From JAPYTY01 sp036338435 (lineage in GTDB: Bacteria; Acidobacteriota; UBA6911; RPQK01; JADFOI01), in the NCBI GenBank assembly GCA_036338435.1, contig JAYZCG010000014.1:62001-126000 (forward strand): a stretch of DNA of 64,000 bases, read 5' to 3'. Positions 34,341-42,758 of this stretch are shown here, piece after piece. The first letter of the stretch is position 1. Each line of letters begins with the position of its first letter. The translations under genes and the position numbers were made by a program. Below the pieces are notes generated by a model that was not told where the DNA came from, searched no databases, and saw nothing but the letters and a program-made list of their open reading frames with translations.

Positions 34341-35510
34341 GTGAGTAACCCTGTGGATTCGGAAAACGCACATGGGAAATTTCTGTATTCTAAACACTCA
34401 GATGATTTCGACCTAAAGCTACCTTCAATCATTACATGTTTGCGCGAAAAATTAGCGAGTGTCAGTGAAGAGCCGGAAGAAAGAAAAATTGTCCAATCTC
34501 TGCTCAGTGCGCTATCAAATCGCGTCACAAATGAAATTAACTATGATGACGATGGGAAAGATTTTGCCATTTCAAGTCAAGAAGTTGGCTGGCTAAATAA
34601 AAATCCCATTGAACAATGGGCTGATTATTTAATTTTTAGGTACAAATTTAGGGTGTATCCCAGGCAACATGTAGTAACCGATTTCCCCCTTTATCTTTTG
34701 ATTGAGCCGACTTCGGCATGCAATATTAGGTGTGTAATGTGCTTCCAAGTTGACAAGACATTTACCACCAAGAAATACATGGGTAGGATGCCATGGACAT
34801 TGTTTACGCGGACTGTGGATGAAGCCGCATTGAAGGGAACGAAAGCTATAACTCTTGCTTCCAGAGGTGAACCCACGTTACACCCTGACTTTGGCAAGAT
34901 GTTACAGTACATTTCTTCAAAACAATGCTTTTTTGAAGTTAAAATCAATACAAATGCGACCAGACTCACTGAGCGTTTAAGCCGCGAAATTTTAGAAGCT
35001 GACATTAATGAGATTGTTTTTTCGGTTGATGCGGGCACGAAACAAACTTACGAGGAAATTCGGGTAAAGGGTAAATTTGATGAGGTAGTGCTTAATATAC
35101 GTAGATTTAATGAGATTCGTATGTCTGAGTTTCCCAATAGTAGAGTTGTTACAAGAATAAGCGGTGTCAAAGTTCGAGATGATCAGGATATTAATCAAAT
35201 GACCGATTTTTGGAGCGCTTATGTAGATGAAGTGACTATTAAACCAGCAACACCTAGGTGGGATAGTTACAACAACGAAATCAATGGTGTCACCAAGCCG
35301 TGTGGGCAATTATTCGAAAGAATGTATGTGTGGTACGACGGTACATTAAATCCGTGCGATTTTGATTATAAGAGTGAGCTCGCCTTGAGTAGTTTAGAAG
35401 ATGTGTCGCTAGAGGAGGCGTGGAAATCTAAGAAGTATAAAGTGCTTAGAGAAGGGCATACTAAAGGAGAAAGGCAGGCCTTTTACCCCTGTGATCGCTG
35501 TCCTTTATGA
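34341..35510 (+). CDS. Radical SAM enzyme with SPASM-type C-terminal cluster
   Basis: This 389-residue protein has an unusual ~120-residue N-terminal extension, then the radical SAM motif C127-x3-C131-x2-C134 (SACNIRCVMC), followed by a TLASRGEPTLHPDF segment (SAM-binding region). Cysteines near the C-terminus (CGQLFERM, NPCDFDY, and the last residues CDRCPL) fit a SPASM auxiliary cluster. Such enzymes carry out dehydrogenation, epimerisation or other C-H chemistry on small molecules or peptides. It starts at GTG with a strong ribosome site and is coupled (ATGA) to the next oxidoreductase gene. Both genes are visibly A+T-rich compared with neighbours (34621-34680 has 21 G+C of 60). Substrate unknown. 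Confidence 0.85.
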   Translation: MSNPVDSENAHGKFLYSKHSDDFDLKLPSIITCLREKLASVSEEPEERKIVQSLLSALSNRVTNEINYDDDGKDFAISSQEVGWLNKNPIEQWADYLIFRYKFRVYPRQHVVTDFPLYLLIEPTSACNIRCVMCFQVDKTFTTKKYMGRMPWTLFTRTVDEAALKGTKAITLASRGEPTLHPDFGKMLQYISSKQCFFEVKINTNATRLTERLSREILEADINEIVFSVDAGTKQTYEEIRVKGKFDEVVLNIRRFNEIRMSEFPNSRVVTRISGVKVRDDQDINQMTDFWSAYVDEVTIKPATPRWDSYNNEINGVTKPCGQLFERMYVWYDGTLNPCDFDYKSELALSSLEDVSLEEAWKSKKYKVLREGHTKGERQAFYPCDRCPL

Positions 35511-36472
35511 ATACTCTAGGTAAACTGAGTGTTGGTGTAGTGGGCACTCGGAATCATGCTGGCCGGCTCATAACTCTACTGGGCAATTCACAAAAAGTGT
35601 CCTCACTCATTGCTTTTCATCCCGAAGCTGTCTCAGAAAATTCAGAAATTTGCGTAACACGTAACATTGACGAGCTAACAGAGTGTGATGCGATTGTTAT
35701 AGCTTCACCTACAACCACCCATTTTCACTACATCAAAAAGTTCAGAGATTATTCGGGTTACTTGTTTGTAGAAAAGCCTGTCGTGGCCTCTTCAAAAGAA
35801 GAAATTGCACTTTTAGAAATGCCTAATCACTTCAAATCAAGACTTTATGTTAATTACAATTTTTTGTTTAGCGACATTTATGCAGAGCTCAAAAATTTGG
35901 TGCAATCGTCGAGGTTGGGTAAGCCAGTCTACTTGGGCATTGAAAGTTGTCATGGATTAGCATTTAAATCATCGTACAAGGATAGTTGGCGTTCATCGTC
36001 TAGGTATGGAGTGGGCGAGGTTGTGTCAGTACATTTTTTAAATATGATATCTCAGTTGTTCGACATCGATGATTTCGAAATTTTGAAAGTCAGCGGGTTT
36101 AATAACTCAGGAATCGGGAATGCATTCGATACTGTTGTGGTCAGTTCGAATGGGAATCTCAACTTAGAATTTTCCGTTCTTTGCAGTTATGCAACTCCCT
36201 ATAATTTTAATATAAAACTGATAGGTACCAATGCAATCCTGCACTACGATGGTACACGTCTGTGTATTGATGAACCCAGGGATACCTTTGACTCCGCGGG
36301 AAGGTTTGTGTCTCCACCCACTGTTTATGAAAAAGTCATTCACCATAGTGAGGCGTGGAGAGAAAGCCTTTCCTCTTCAGTCAACTATTTCTTAGACAAG
36401 GTGTTAAATAGAGATCATTTCTGCGAGTCTCATCTCCGTAGAGCATTGTTGGCTATGAAGCCCTTTTATTAG
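35507..36472 (+). CDS. Gfo/Idh/MocA-family oxidoreductase, divergent
   Basis: This 321-residue protein has a Rossmann start (GVVGTRNHAGRLI, a divergent NAD loop) and the family EKP signature (LFVEKPVVA). The substrate domain is recognisable by CHGLAFKSSYKDSWR followed by GVGEVVSVHFLNMI. It is coupled by ATGA to the radical SAM gene, so the two probably act on the same molecule: for example radical dehydrogenation and NAD-dependent reduction at one carbon, an inference. It is not a close copy of the WlbA-like gene at 22133. Confidence 0.8.
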   Translation: MNTLGKLSVGVVGTRNHAGRLITLLGNSQKVSSLIAFHPEAVSENSEICVTRNIDELTECDAIVIASPTTTHFHYIKKFRDYSGYLFVEKPVVASSKEEIALLEMPNHFKSRLYVNYNFLFSDIYAELKNLVQSSRLGKPVYLGIESCHGLAFKSSYKDSWRSSSRYGVGEVVSVHFLNMISQLFDIDDFEILKVSGFNNSGIGNAFDTVVVSSNGNLNLEFSVLCSYATPYNFNIKLIGTNAILHYDGTRLCIDEPRDTFDSAGRFVSPPTVYEKVIHHSEAWRESLSSSVNYFLDKVLNRDHFCESHLRRALLAMKPFY

Positions 36473-36739
36473 GACATTATCCTAAGTAAGTTCAAAAAAA
36501 GAAGCGTCTTCTTCAATTCCACTATCTTTCCAACTCATGAAGGGTGTCAGATCTCCGACTATTCTCAGTGCCCCCTATATTCTTCAGGTTTACCTGCTCA
36601 CCGGCAGTGTTAAGTGCGACTCAAGATGTGGTTTGTCAGTATTGAACTTGTTACCTCACGGTACAGGAATTTTGGCGAAGAACATTTTTATCAACTAAAT
36701 TGGTGCTAGAACATATGGATATTACTTGGGACGGTTGGG

Positions 36740-38077
36740 ATGCTCAAAGAAGGAGATATGAAAAAGTTCAAGAAACTCATTAAGAAGATTTTGCGTTCGA
36801 AGTTTTTTCTTCCCGTATTGGAGAAGTACATAGCTTCGAAGATATCCAAAATCAACCTCATCCCAGACCCTCGTTTTGGGATTCTTGTCCTTGATGTAGA
36901 AAGATTTTGGCCTGGAGGTCTTGAGCGTCTTGGAGAAGAAGTCCAATTGTACGTGCTACCTCATGAATGCCGCAATTTTTTACATTCCCTCTTTTTTGTC
37001 TCAGAGGAAGTAAGTATGTTGCGTCATTACAACGTCGATGATGACTTTATACTTAAGGAAAGGGAGTTTGTAAGTTTCCTGAGGTTGCTGATTCCAAGAC
37101 TAGCCGCTCATCTCGGTTTTGATTGTGTACTGACATGTAACTATATGTACATTCAGAACAAACTTATTGCCAAGGCATGTAAGGCGACCCACATCCCATT
37201 TGTTGATTTAAATCGAGAGAGTAAGCAAGACACTCGTTTTAATGACAAATGGAAACGAAAGTATGAAACTCTGAATCTGCATACGAGATTCTTTGGTAAT
37301 GCTATCTGTGTCTACAACGAGAATATGAAGAGATTGCTATGTGATCTCGATGTTTGTTGCCCCGAGGACATATATGTGACCGGTGCACTGCAGACTGATA
37401 CACTCTTGAAAAGGGTTAGAGAGACAAAAAATACTGACACGTGTAAGCAGGTGACCCTTTTTTCCTTCAGGCACATGCCTGTCAGTGGTGACAACATCGG
37501 ATACGACGGGGGGTTCTGTCCCGATGGGACAAGAGGATTTATTACACTTTTCAACAATGTTCATTCTGCTTTTGCAAAGCTTGCAAAGGACAATCCCACG
37601 ATTCGGTTTGTTATTAAGCTCAAGTGGTCGAATGACTGGCAAGATTACGTGCGTGGAGCAGTTGAGAAATCAGGATCTTCTCTGGAAGAACTCGACAATT
37701 TGGTTGTTGCAGGGGAGGATGAGGACGCAATGGACCTCATCCTCGCGTCACACTTTGTCGTGGGTTTAAATTCAACAACTATGCTTCAGGCACGTATGGC
37801 TAACAAAGTTGTCATTGTTCCGTATTTCGGTGAGATCGTTGACAAATATCCAGAAAATTTACAGTATCGGGATGTCTTGTCTGAGTTCGTTCTTGCTCGT
37901 TCTCCAGAAGAGTTTGTCCTCTTGATTCAAGAGCACATAAAGGGGCCAATATCGTTGCTGCCTCCATCCCCCGGCATATTTGATGAATACATAGGATTTT
38001 CCGATGGTAAGAATCTAGATCGTGTGCTGTCCGTCCTGTCAAAAGAGTGTGATAAAGCAAAAAAGTCTGCAGGGTAG
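36740..38077 (+). CDS. Putative surface-carbohydrate transferase, GT-B-like
   Basis: This 445-residue protein has no membrane span and no strong family motif. The C-terminal half has VTGALQTDTLL and a LILASHFVVGLNSTTMLQA segment, like the C-terminal domain of CDP-glycerol/polysialyl/Kdo-type transferases. An alternative ATG at 36758 lies only two bases after an AGGAG, too close to be ideal, so I keep 36740. It is followed within 15 bp by a second protein of similar size and fold. Together they are candidates for transferring CMP-activated groups; this is inference. Confidence 0.55.
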   Translation: MLKEGDMKKFKKLIKKILRSKFFLPVLEKYIASKISKINLIPDPRFGILVLDVERFWPGGLERLGEEVQLYVLPHECRNFLHSLFFVSEEVSMLRHYNVDDDFILKEREFVSFLRLLIPRLAAHLGFDCVLTCNYMYIQNKLIAKACKATHIPFVDLNRESKQDTRFNDKWKRKYETLNLHTRFFGNAICVYNENMKRLLCDLDVCCPEDIYVTGALQTDTLLKRVRETKNTDTCKQVTLFSFRHMPVSGDNIGYDGGFCPDGTRGFITLFNNVHSAFAKLAKDNPTIRFVIKLKWSNDWQDYVRGAVEKSGSSLEELDNLVVAGEDEDAMDLILASHFVVGLNSTTMLQARMANKVVIVPYFGEIVDKYPENLQYRDVLSEFVLARSPEEFVLLIQEHIKGPISLLPPSPGIFDEYIGFSDGKNLDRVLSVLSKECDKAKKSAG

Positions 38078-38091
38078 TTTGATTGAGCATT

Positions 38092-39456
38092 ATGAATGGC
38101 AATGAGATAGCAGATGGGAAATCGCGAAGAAAGAGAATCTTGATACCCTATTTCTGGTCCTACTATTTGTTTGATTATATGAAGTTGCTTGTCCCACAAC
38201 TGTCTAAAGATGGTTTTGATGTTGTGGTGTTGACGTATCAAGAAACAGTCGTAGAGAGCCTTAGCGGATGTCAGGTTGAAGTACGTTGGGTTCCCGCAGG
38301 GTTCAGATATTTGATAGCTCGCAGCAACAGTGTTCCGCATAGGGTTTGCTTGTGGTTAGCCGCGTGGTGTTGGGGCTTGGTTCTAAGAAAACAATATGAT
38401 TTTGTAATTCTTCCCTGGGACAATCGACCTGTGTGGTACGTCTTGTCATGTGTGATGCCGTCGTTGACATGTCACAACACAACGGAGTTGATAGATGTAG
38501 ATCTTACACTTGAGAAAGAGCGATATAGAGGTTGGGACAGCAGCAATTCGCTTCTTCACAAAGTTCTGTTGTCGATAGATGCCCTTCTAGGAGGTCGGTT
38601 TCTTCCGCGCCTTTTAGGGCAGATGACCCAATTTTACCCCAAGCAACTTGTTGTTGATAGGTTGATGGGGTACCGGGCGCAGAACTTTTTACAGGGTTTT
38701 AGCAAGGTTGATTATTTCACTGTGTCGGGTCACAAGATAAAAGACAACTGCAGAGTATTGGGTATTGACGAAGGAAAGATTACTGTAACTGGTAACCCTA
38801 ATTACGACACCTTGTCCCACGTAAGAAAAACTTTTGACACGATTGAGCGGGAAAGGTTTAGAGAAAATCTAGGAATCAAAAACAATAGTATGTTGTTTTC
38901 TTTTTTTCTGTCTCCGTCATCATTTTCAGAAGCCCAGAGGACAGAGGTGTTGCGGGTCGTTGGGGAAATAGATGCTGCCATCGCAGATGCGTGTTTCGTA
39001 CTGAAGTTTCATCCTAAGACCAGGAAGGAAGATCCGGTAGCTTTCAAGTCCAACCTTGAGAGTCTGGGGGAGCGACTACTAATCGAAACTGTTTTTCGTG
39101 GAGACGAACATAATGCCCATCTTGTACTCGCTTCGGACTATGTTGTTCAAAAGCAAAGTACGGTAGGGTTTATCGCCATGTTGCTAGGGAAAAATATCAT
39201 TTCGTACAATTTGCAAGATACCGATTATGAGGATGACATGTACAAAGTTCTTGACGCTTCTGTGCATGTAGAAAGCATAGATGAGTTGAGGGCAGTCTTA
39301 CGCGATATTAGAAATGGTGACTTTGTTGACTTGAAGGGTAAACGGAGAGATGCTTGTCACAAGTTTTGTCTCGATACCTGCGAGGCTAACAAGAACATCT
39401 CGAAGGTGGTTCAACGACACTTCGATAGTCAATCGAGGGCGGTTAAAGTTACTTAG
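38092..39456 (+). CDS. Putative surface-carbohydrate transferase, GT-B-like
   Basis: This 454-residue protein opens with a first beta-strand RILIPYFWSYYLFDYM. The donor-type half has VTGNPNYDTL, FVLKFHPKT and LASDYVVQKQSTVGFIAMLLGKNIISY, the pattern of transferases related to CDP-glycerol phosphotransferases and lipid-A-disaccharide-type GT-B enzymes. The ATG at 38092 is preferred to the TTG nine bases upstream. It probably forms a unit with the preceding gene. Its donor might be a CMP-nonulosonate or CMP-phosphonate, but no motif decides. Confidence 0.55.
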   Translation: MNGNEIADGKSRRKRILIPYFWSYYLFDYMKLLVPQLSKDGFDVVVLTYQETVVESLSGCQVEVRWVPAGFRYLIARSNSVPHRVCLWLAAWCWGLVLRKQYDFVILPWDNRPVWYVLSCVMPSLTCHNTTELIDVDLTLEKERYRGWDSSNSLLHKVLLSIDALLGGRFLPRLLGQMTQFYPKQLVVDRLMGYRAQNFLQGFSKVDYFTVSGHKIKDNCRVLGIDEGKITVTGNPNYDTLSHVRKTFDTIERERFRENLGIKNNSMLFSFFLSPSSFSEAQRTEVLRVVGEIDAAIADACFVLKFHPKTRKEDPVAFKSNLESLGERLLIETVFRGDEHNAHLVLASDYVVQKQSTVGFIAMLLGKNIISYNLQDTDYEDDMYKVLDASVHVESIDELRAVLRDIRNGDFVDLKGKRRDACHKFCLDTCEANKNISKVVQRHFDSQSRAVKVT

Positions 39457-39643
39457 AATGCATCAGATCCGTCCCAAGGGGATAGATTGTCCTTTTCCTT
39501 AGGATATCCAGAAATGCCGTGTTGTGATCTCATTTTTTTTGCGATGTAAGCTGAGATTTTGGTGACAGTTCGATGTTTCTGTTGGGCGGTTCCTGGCTTG
39601 CTAAATGGTTAACTTCAATTATTTAAAAGATTGCTAGAACTTC

Positions 39644-40798
39644 ATGAAACTTGTGGTACTTAACTTCTCCTATGGGACCAATCCTTATCTACGGACCACA
39701 GAAATAGCTCTTGGTGTCAATGAAGAGCTGAAACGTTGTGGGCAGGAGCGGTTGGGTATCATTCTTCCCTGGATATATGGGGAGAGGCAAAAAAATATTC
39801 TACTTGAGGAGTTTGGCAGGTATGGTCATGCCTCTGAAATTTATTTAGATTTAGAACTCGGGGAAATCCTGCAGTCTGTCTTGTATGGCAATGGTACTTA
39901 TGCAAACTCTTTGGATACTTGGATCCGTCGCTTTGAATCGAAAAGCCAAGAGGCTAGAGTTCATTTGAGCGGGAAGGTCCGAGTTCAGGATTTAAAGGGC
40001 AACGCTAGCATTCTTGAGGGAAATGATATTGTTCTTGAGCTAGCCCGATCTCCGAGACTTCTTTTCCACACATCGCCAAGCATAAATGTTACTTTTGGGC
40101 ACACATCTGAGATTTTGAAGAGAACCATCGAACTTCCTCCGGGTACTTGCGACATTGACAAAAAGCAGATGGAAGAGGCTCTTGTAATTGCGGAGACTAT
40201 CGAGCGCTATCAAACTTTGCACATCATGGCTCAGCCTGGTCCTTTTTATCCGGAACGAGCTAGAGTCGCAAACGAATGGTATTCTCCCCCACATGTCAGA
40301 GTACAGGAGCACAACACAGACAATATTGAGCAAGGGATTTACATAACAGAGACCGGTATACCTGGGTTGAGACACCTCTATTCGGGGGTGCAGGATTGGA
40401 ACACAACCATCTATTCTAACTCTACACTTATTACCAAGAGTTCGGTGAGGGCTTCACCACACATCGTATCGCATCCGAATATTCTTTTTCACTATGCCCG
40501 TTGCGGGTGGGGGTCCATTTGGCTTTCCCACATTTGTGATACTCCTATTGTTACCCCACCCCATGATCCGAGTGATGATCCAGAAATTTATTTCAATATA
40601 GCTACCGTAGCTAGATTAAAATTAGGTATTGTTCACACTGATCAAACATTCGAAGAAATCATTTCGGAAACAAAAATGCTGAGAGAAGAAATAGATAAGC
40701 AAAATCGTACACTCTTGGAGGAGTTTAAGACCCTGGATGGCATTCAATATAGTGCAAGGATAATCGCCGATTTTCTTGTCCAAAAAAAGCTTGTGTGA
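39644..40798 (+). CDS. Putative GT-B-fold glycosyltransferase next to a NeuB-type synthase
   Basis: This 384-residue protein is not one I recognise by family. The N-terminus (MKLVVLNFSYGTNPYLRT) is a Rossmann-like strand-loop. Near the C-terminus, FHYARCGWGSIWLSHICDTPIV followed by an acidic PPHDPSDDPE segment resembles the donor site of MurG/UGT-type enzymes (HGGxGT...G.P....P...DQ). It overlaps the NeuB-type gene by 4 bp (GTGA), so its role is probably tied to the nonulosonate, perhaps as the transferase that uses it. An alternative is an enzyme making the synthase substrate. Confidence 0.45.
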   Translation: MKLVVLNFSYGTNPYLRTTEIALGVNEELKRCGQERLGIILPWIYGERQKNILLEEFGRYGHASEIYLDLELGEILQSVLYGNGTYANSLDTWIRRFESKSQEARVHLSGKVRVQDLKGNASILEGNDIVLELARSPRLLFHTSPSINVTFGHTSEILKRTIELPPGTCDIDKKQMEEALVIAETIERYQTLHIMAQPGPFYPERARVANEWYSPPHVRVQEHNTDNIEQGIYITETGIPGLRHLYSGVQDWNTTIYSNSTLITKSSVRASPHIVSHPNILFHYARCGWGSIWLSHICDTPIVTPPHDPSDDPEIYFNIATVARLKLGIVHTDQTFEEIISETKMLREEIDKQNRTLLEEFKTLDGIQYSARIIADFLVQKKLV

Positions 40799-41757
40799 AG
40801 ATGGTGAAAATAATTGCCGAATTTTGTCAGAACCACAAAGGGGATCGCTGTCTTTTACAGGAGATGATTCACAGTGCAGCTGAGAATGGTGCATCTTACG
40901 GGAAAATACAATCCATGTGGGTTAAGGATCTCACAAGGAGGGAACGATTTGAACTGGGAGCAACGAAGGCCGACGGAACTACTGCCGTTATCAAAAGGCC
41001 TTTTGCACTTGAATACAATCGTTTAGAGTCCCTCGAACTGTCTTTGGAGGACCACCGTTGGTTCATTGAGGAGTGTCGAAAAGTTTCCCTAGTCCCGTTC
41101 ACTACAGTATTCACGATTGGCACGATTAGGGAAGTATCAAGTCTCCCCTGGTTTCAGCAAATGGTTAAAATAGCAAGCTATGATTGTGCCAGTCTTCCTT
41201 TTCTACAAGAACTTATCCAATCCTTTGACACTTTGTTTGTCTCGACGGGAGCCACAATGGGACAGGAACTCAAGGACGCGGCCAAGGTGCTCGAGGGAAC
41301 TAATTTTGTTTTTTTCCATTGCGTTACAAGCTATCCAAACACGCTCGACAACTGTCATCTTTCACGTTTGGAATACCTTAGGGGATATTCCAAGGAGGTG
41401 GGTTGGTCCGATCATACCCATGTTGCAAGAGATGGAATTTGCGCATCAAAAGTTGCTATTGCTTTGGGGGCCAATTATGTAGAACGACACTTCACATTGA
41501 GGCCGGCTGCTGAGACGAAAGATGGTCCGATTTCGGTCACCCCACAGCAGGTTAAAGAACTTCATGAGTTTTCTCGGAGGTCAAAGGACGAGCAATGGGA
41601 GGAAATTGAAGAGGCCATTCCTGACTATCAGAGGTTGCTTGGTCAGCCAGATCGACAACTCACAAATGAAGAGCTATTGAACCGCGATTATTACCGTGGA
41701 CGTTTTGCAACACACAAAGACGGGACCCCTAGATTTAATTGGGAAACAGAGAGTTAG
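40795..41757 (+). CDS. NeuB-family nonulosonic acid synthase lacking the usual C-terminal SAF domain
   Basis: This 320-residue protein has the NeuB barrel: IIAEFCQNHKGD, KIASYDCAS, VSTGATMG, FHCVTSYPN, GWSDHTH and VERHFTL. NeuB enzymes condense phosphoenolpyruvate with an N-acyl hexose to give a nine-carbon acid. The normal ~60-residue antifreeze/SAF domain that caps the partner active site is absent; the tail instead reads NRDYYRGRFATHKDG. The start may be GTG 40795 (coupled) or ATG 40801. The CMP-sugar synthetase follows 11 bp later. The substrate could differ from ManNAc because the capping domain is missing. Confidence 0.85.
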   Translation: MKMVKIIAEFCQNHKGDRCLLQEMIHSAAENGASYGKIQSMWVKDLTRRERFELGATKADGTTAVIKRPFALEYNRLESLELSLEDHRWFIEECRKVSLVPFTTVFTIGTIREVSSLPWFQQMVKIASYDCASLPFLQELIQSFDTLFVSTGATMGQELKDAAKVLEGTNFVFFHCVTSYPNTLDNCHLSRLEYLRGYSKEVGWSDHTHVARDGICASKVAIALGANYVERHFTLRPAAETKDGPISVTPQQVKELHEFSRRSKDEQWEEIEEAIPDYQRLLGQPDRQLTNEELLNRDYYRGRFATHKDGTPRFNWETES

Positions 41758-41768
41758 GGAATTGATTA

Positions 41769-42500
41769 GTGTATAAAAATTGGAATGTCATGGCATTGAT
41801 TCCAGCACGAGGGGGATCTAAAGGTGTTCCGCACAAGAATTTAAAATTGTTAGCAGGGATACCTCTGGTGGCACATAGTATCCTCGTTGCGCAACAATCG
41901 AAACACATCGACCGCATCGTGGTTTCCACAGATAGTCAGGAGATTGGTGATATCTCAGAAAAATATGGTGCGGAGGTACCCTTCTTGAGACCCGTTGAGC
42001 TTGCAGAGGACTTCACTCCGGATTTTCCTGTTGTTGAACATTGTCTTAAGTGGTTTGTAGAGAATGAAAATTACAGTCCTGATATTGTGGTTCATCTAAG
42101 ACCCACCGGTCCTCTCCGAACTGTCGAAGAAATCGAAGATGGCATTAAACATCTTTGCGATCAGCCGAATTCCGACAGCGTGAGATCTGTTAACGAACCC
42201 CATCAATCCCCTTACAAAATGTGGAAACAAGATGGGGATTTTTTGACCCCTCTTCTCTCGCTGGATAATATTCATGAACCCTACAATGCCCCTCGGCAGA
42301 TACTTCCGAAAGTTTTTGAAACGAACGCGAACATTGGGGTAGTTTGGAAGAAAACTATCGATCAAAAAAAATCTATACTAGGGGACAATGTTCTTCCACT
42401 TGTGACGAAAGGGGCCGTGGTTGATATCGATGATGAGTTTGATTTCACCATTGCAGAACAAATCCTTAAAGATAGAAAAATTCAAAGAGAAAGCGAGTAA
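41769..42500 (+). CDS. CMP-sugar synthetase (acylneuraminate cytidylyltransferase family), second copy
   Basis: This 243-residue protein has ALIPARGGSKGVPHKNL, VVSTDSQEIGDISEKYGAEVPFLRP and HLRPTGPLR. It starts at GTG 41769, 11 bp after the NeuB-type gene, so it most likely activates that enzyme's product with CTP. It is longer than the copy at 31081 and has an insert with EPHQSPYKMW, as in a subgroup of bacterial NeuA-like proteins. It is the last gene before a 258-bp gap that contains an isolated TATAAT (42614-42619) with no matching -35. Confidence 0.86.
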   Translation: MYKNWNVMALIPARGGSKGVPHKNLKLLAGIPLVAHSILVAQQSKHIDRIVVSTDSQEIGDISEKYGAEVPFLRPVELAEDFTPDFPVVEHCLKWFVENENYSPDIVVHLRPTGPLRTVEEIEDGIKHLCDQPNSDSVRSVNEPHQSPYKMWKQDGDFLTPLLSLDNIHEPYNAPRQILPKVFETNANIGVVWKKTIDQKKSILGDNVLPLVTKGAVVDIDDEFDFTIAEQILKDRKIQRESE

Positions 42501-42758
42501 AGATATTCTCGCGGTGTATTGAGCGAGACAATGATCATCATTGACTTGCACCAGACACAGTTAAGCATTCCAAGATAATCCGGTGAGATCGATAGCAAAA
42601 AATCTCTGTTCTCTATAATTACTACCTACAGAATAAAGATGAGCAAGTAGGTGGGGAAGAGAAAGCGATGGTCCCTCAAGAGTCAGTACTATATGGGTTA
42701 ATCGTTTCTGCTGTTTCATGGAAGTGCGTTAAATTGTTTTTCTGAGAATCGTTCGTGT

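Noticed and set aside
24842..36575. Shared 12-base string ATGAAGGGTGTC followed by loosely similar bases near 24847 and 36537, as a possible repeated element
   Set aside because: Similarity falls off after about 30 bases with gaps; too short to separate from chance without a computed alignment.
42601..42758. TATAAT at 42614-42619 as promoter of the dehydrogenase gene
   Set aside because: The position 17 bases upstream reads GATAGC, not like a -35 box, and the start is 140 bp away.
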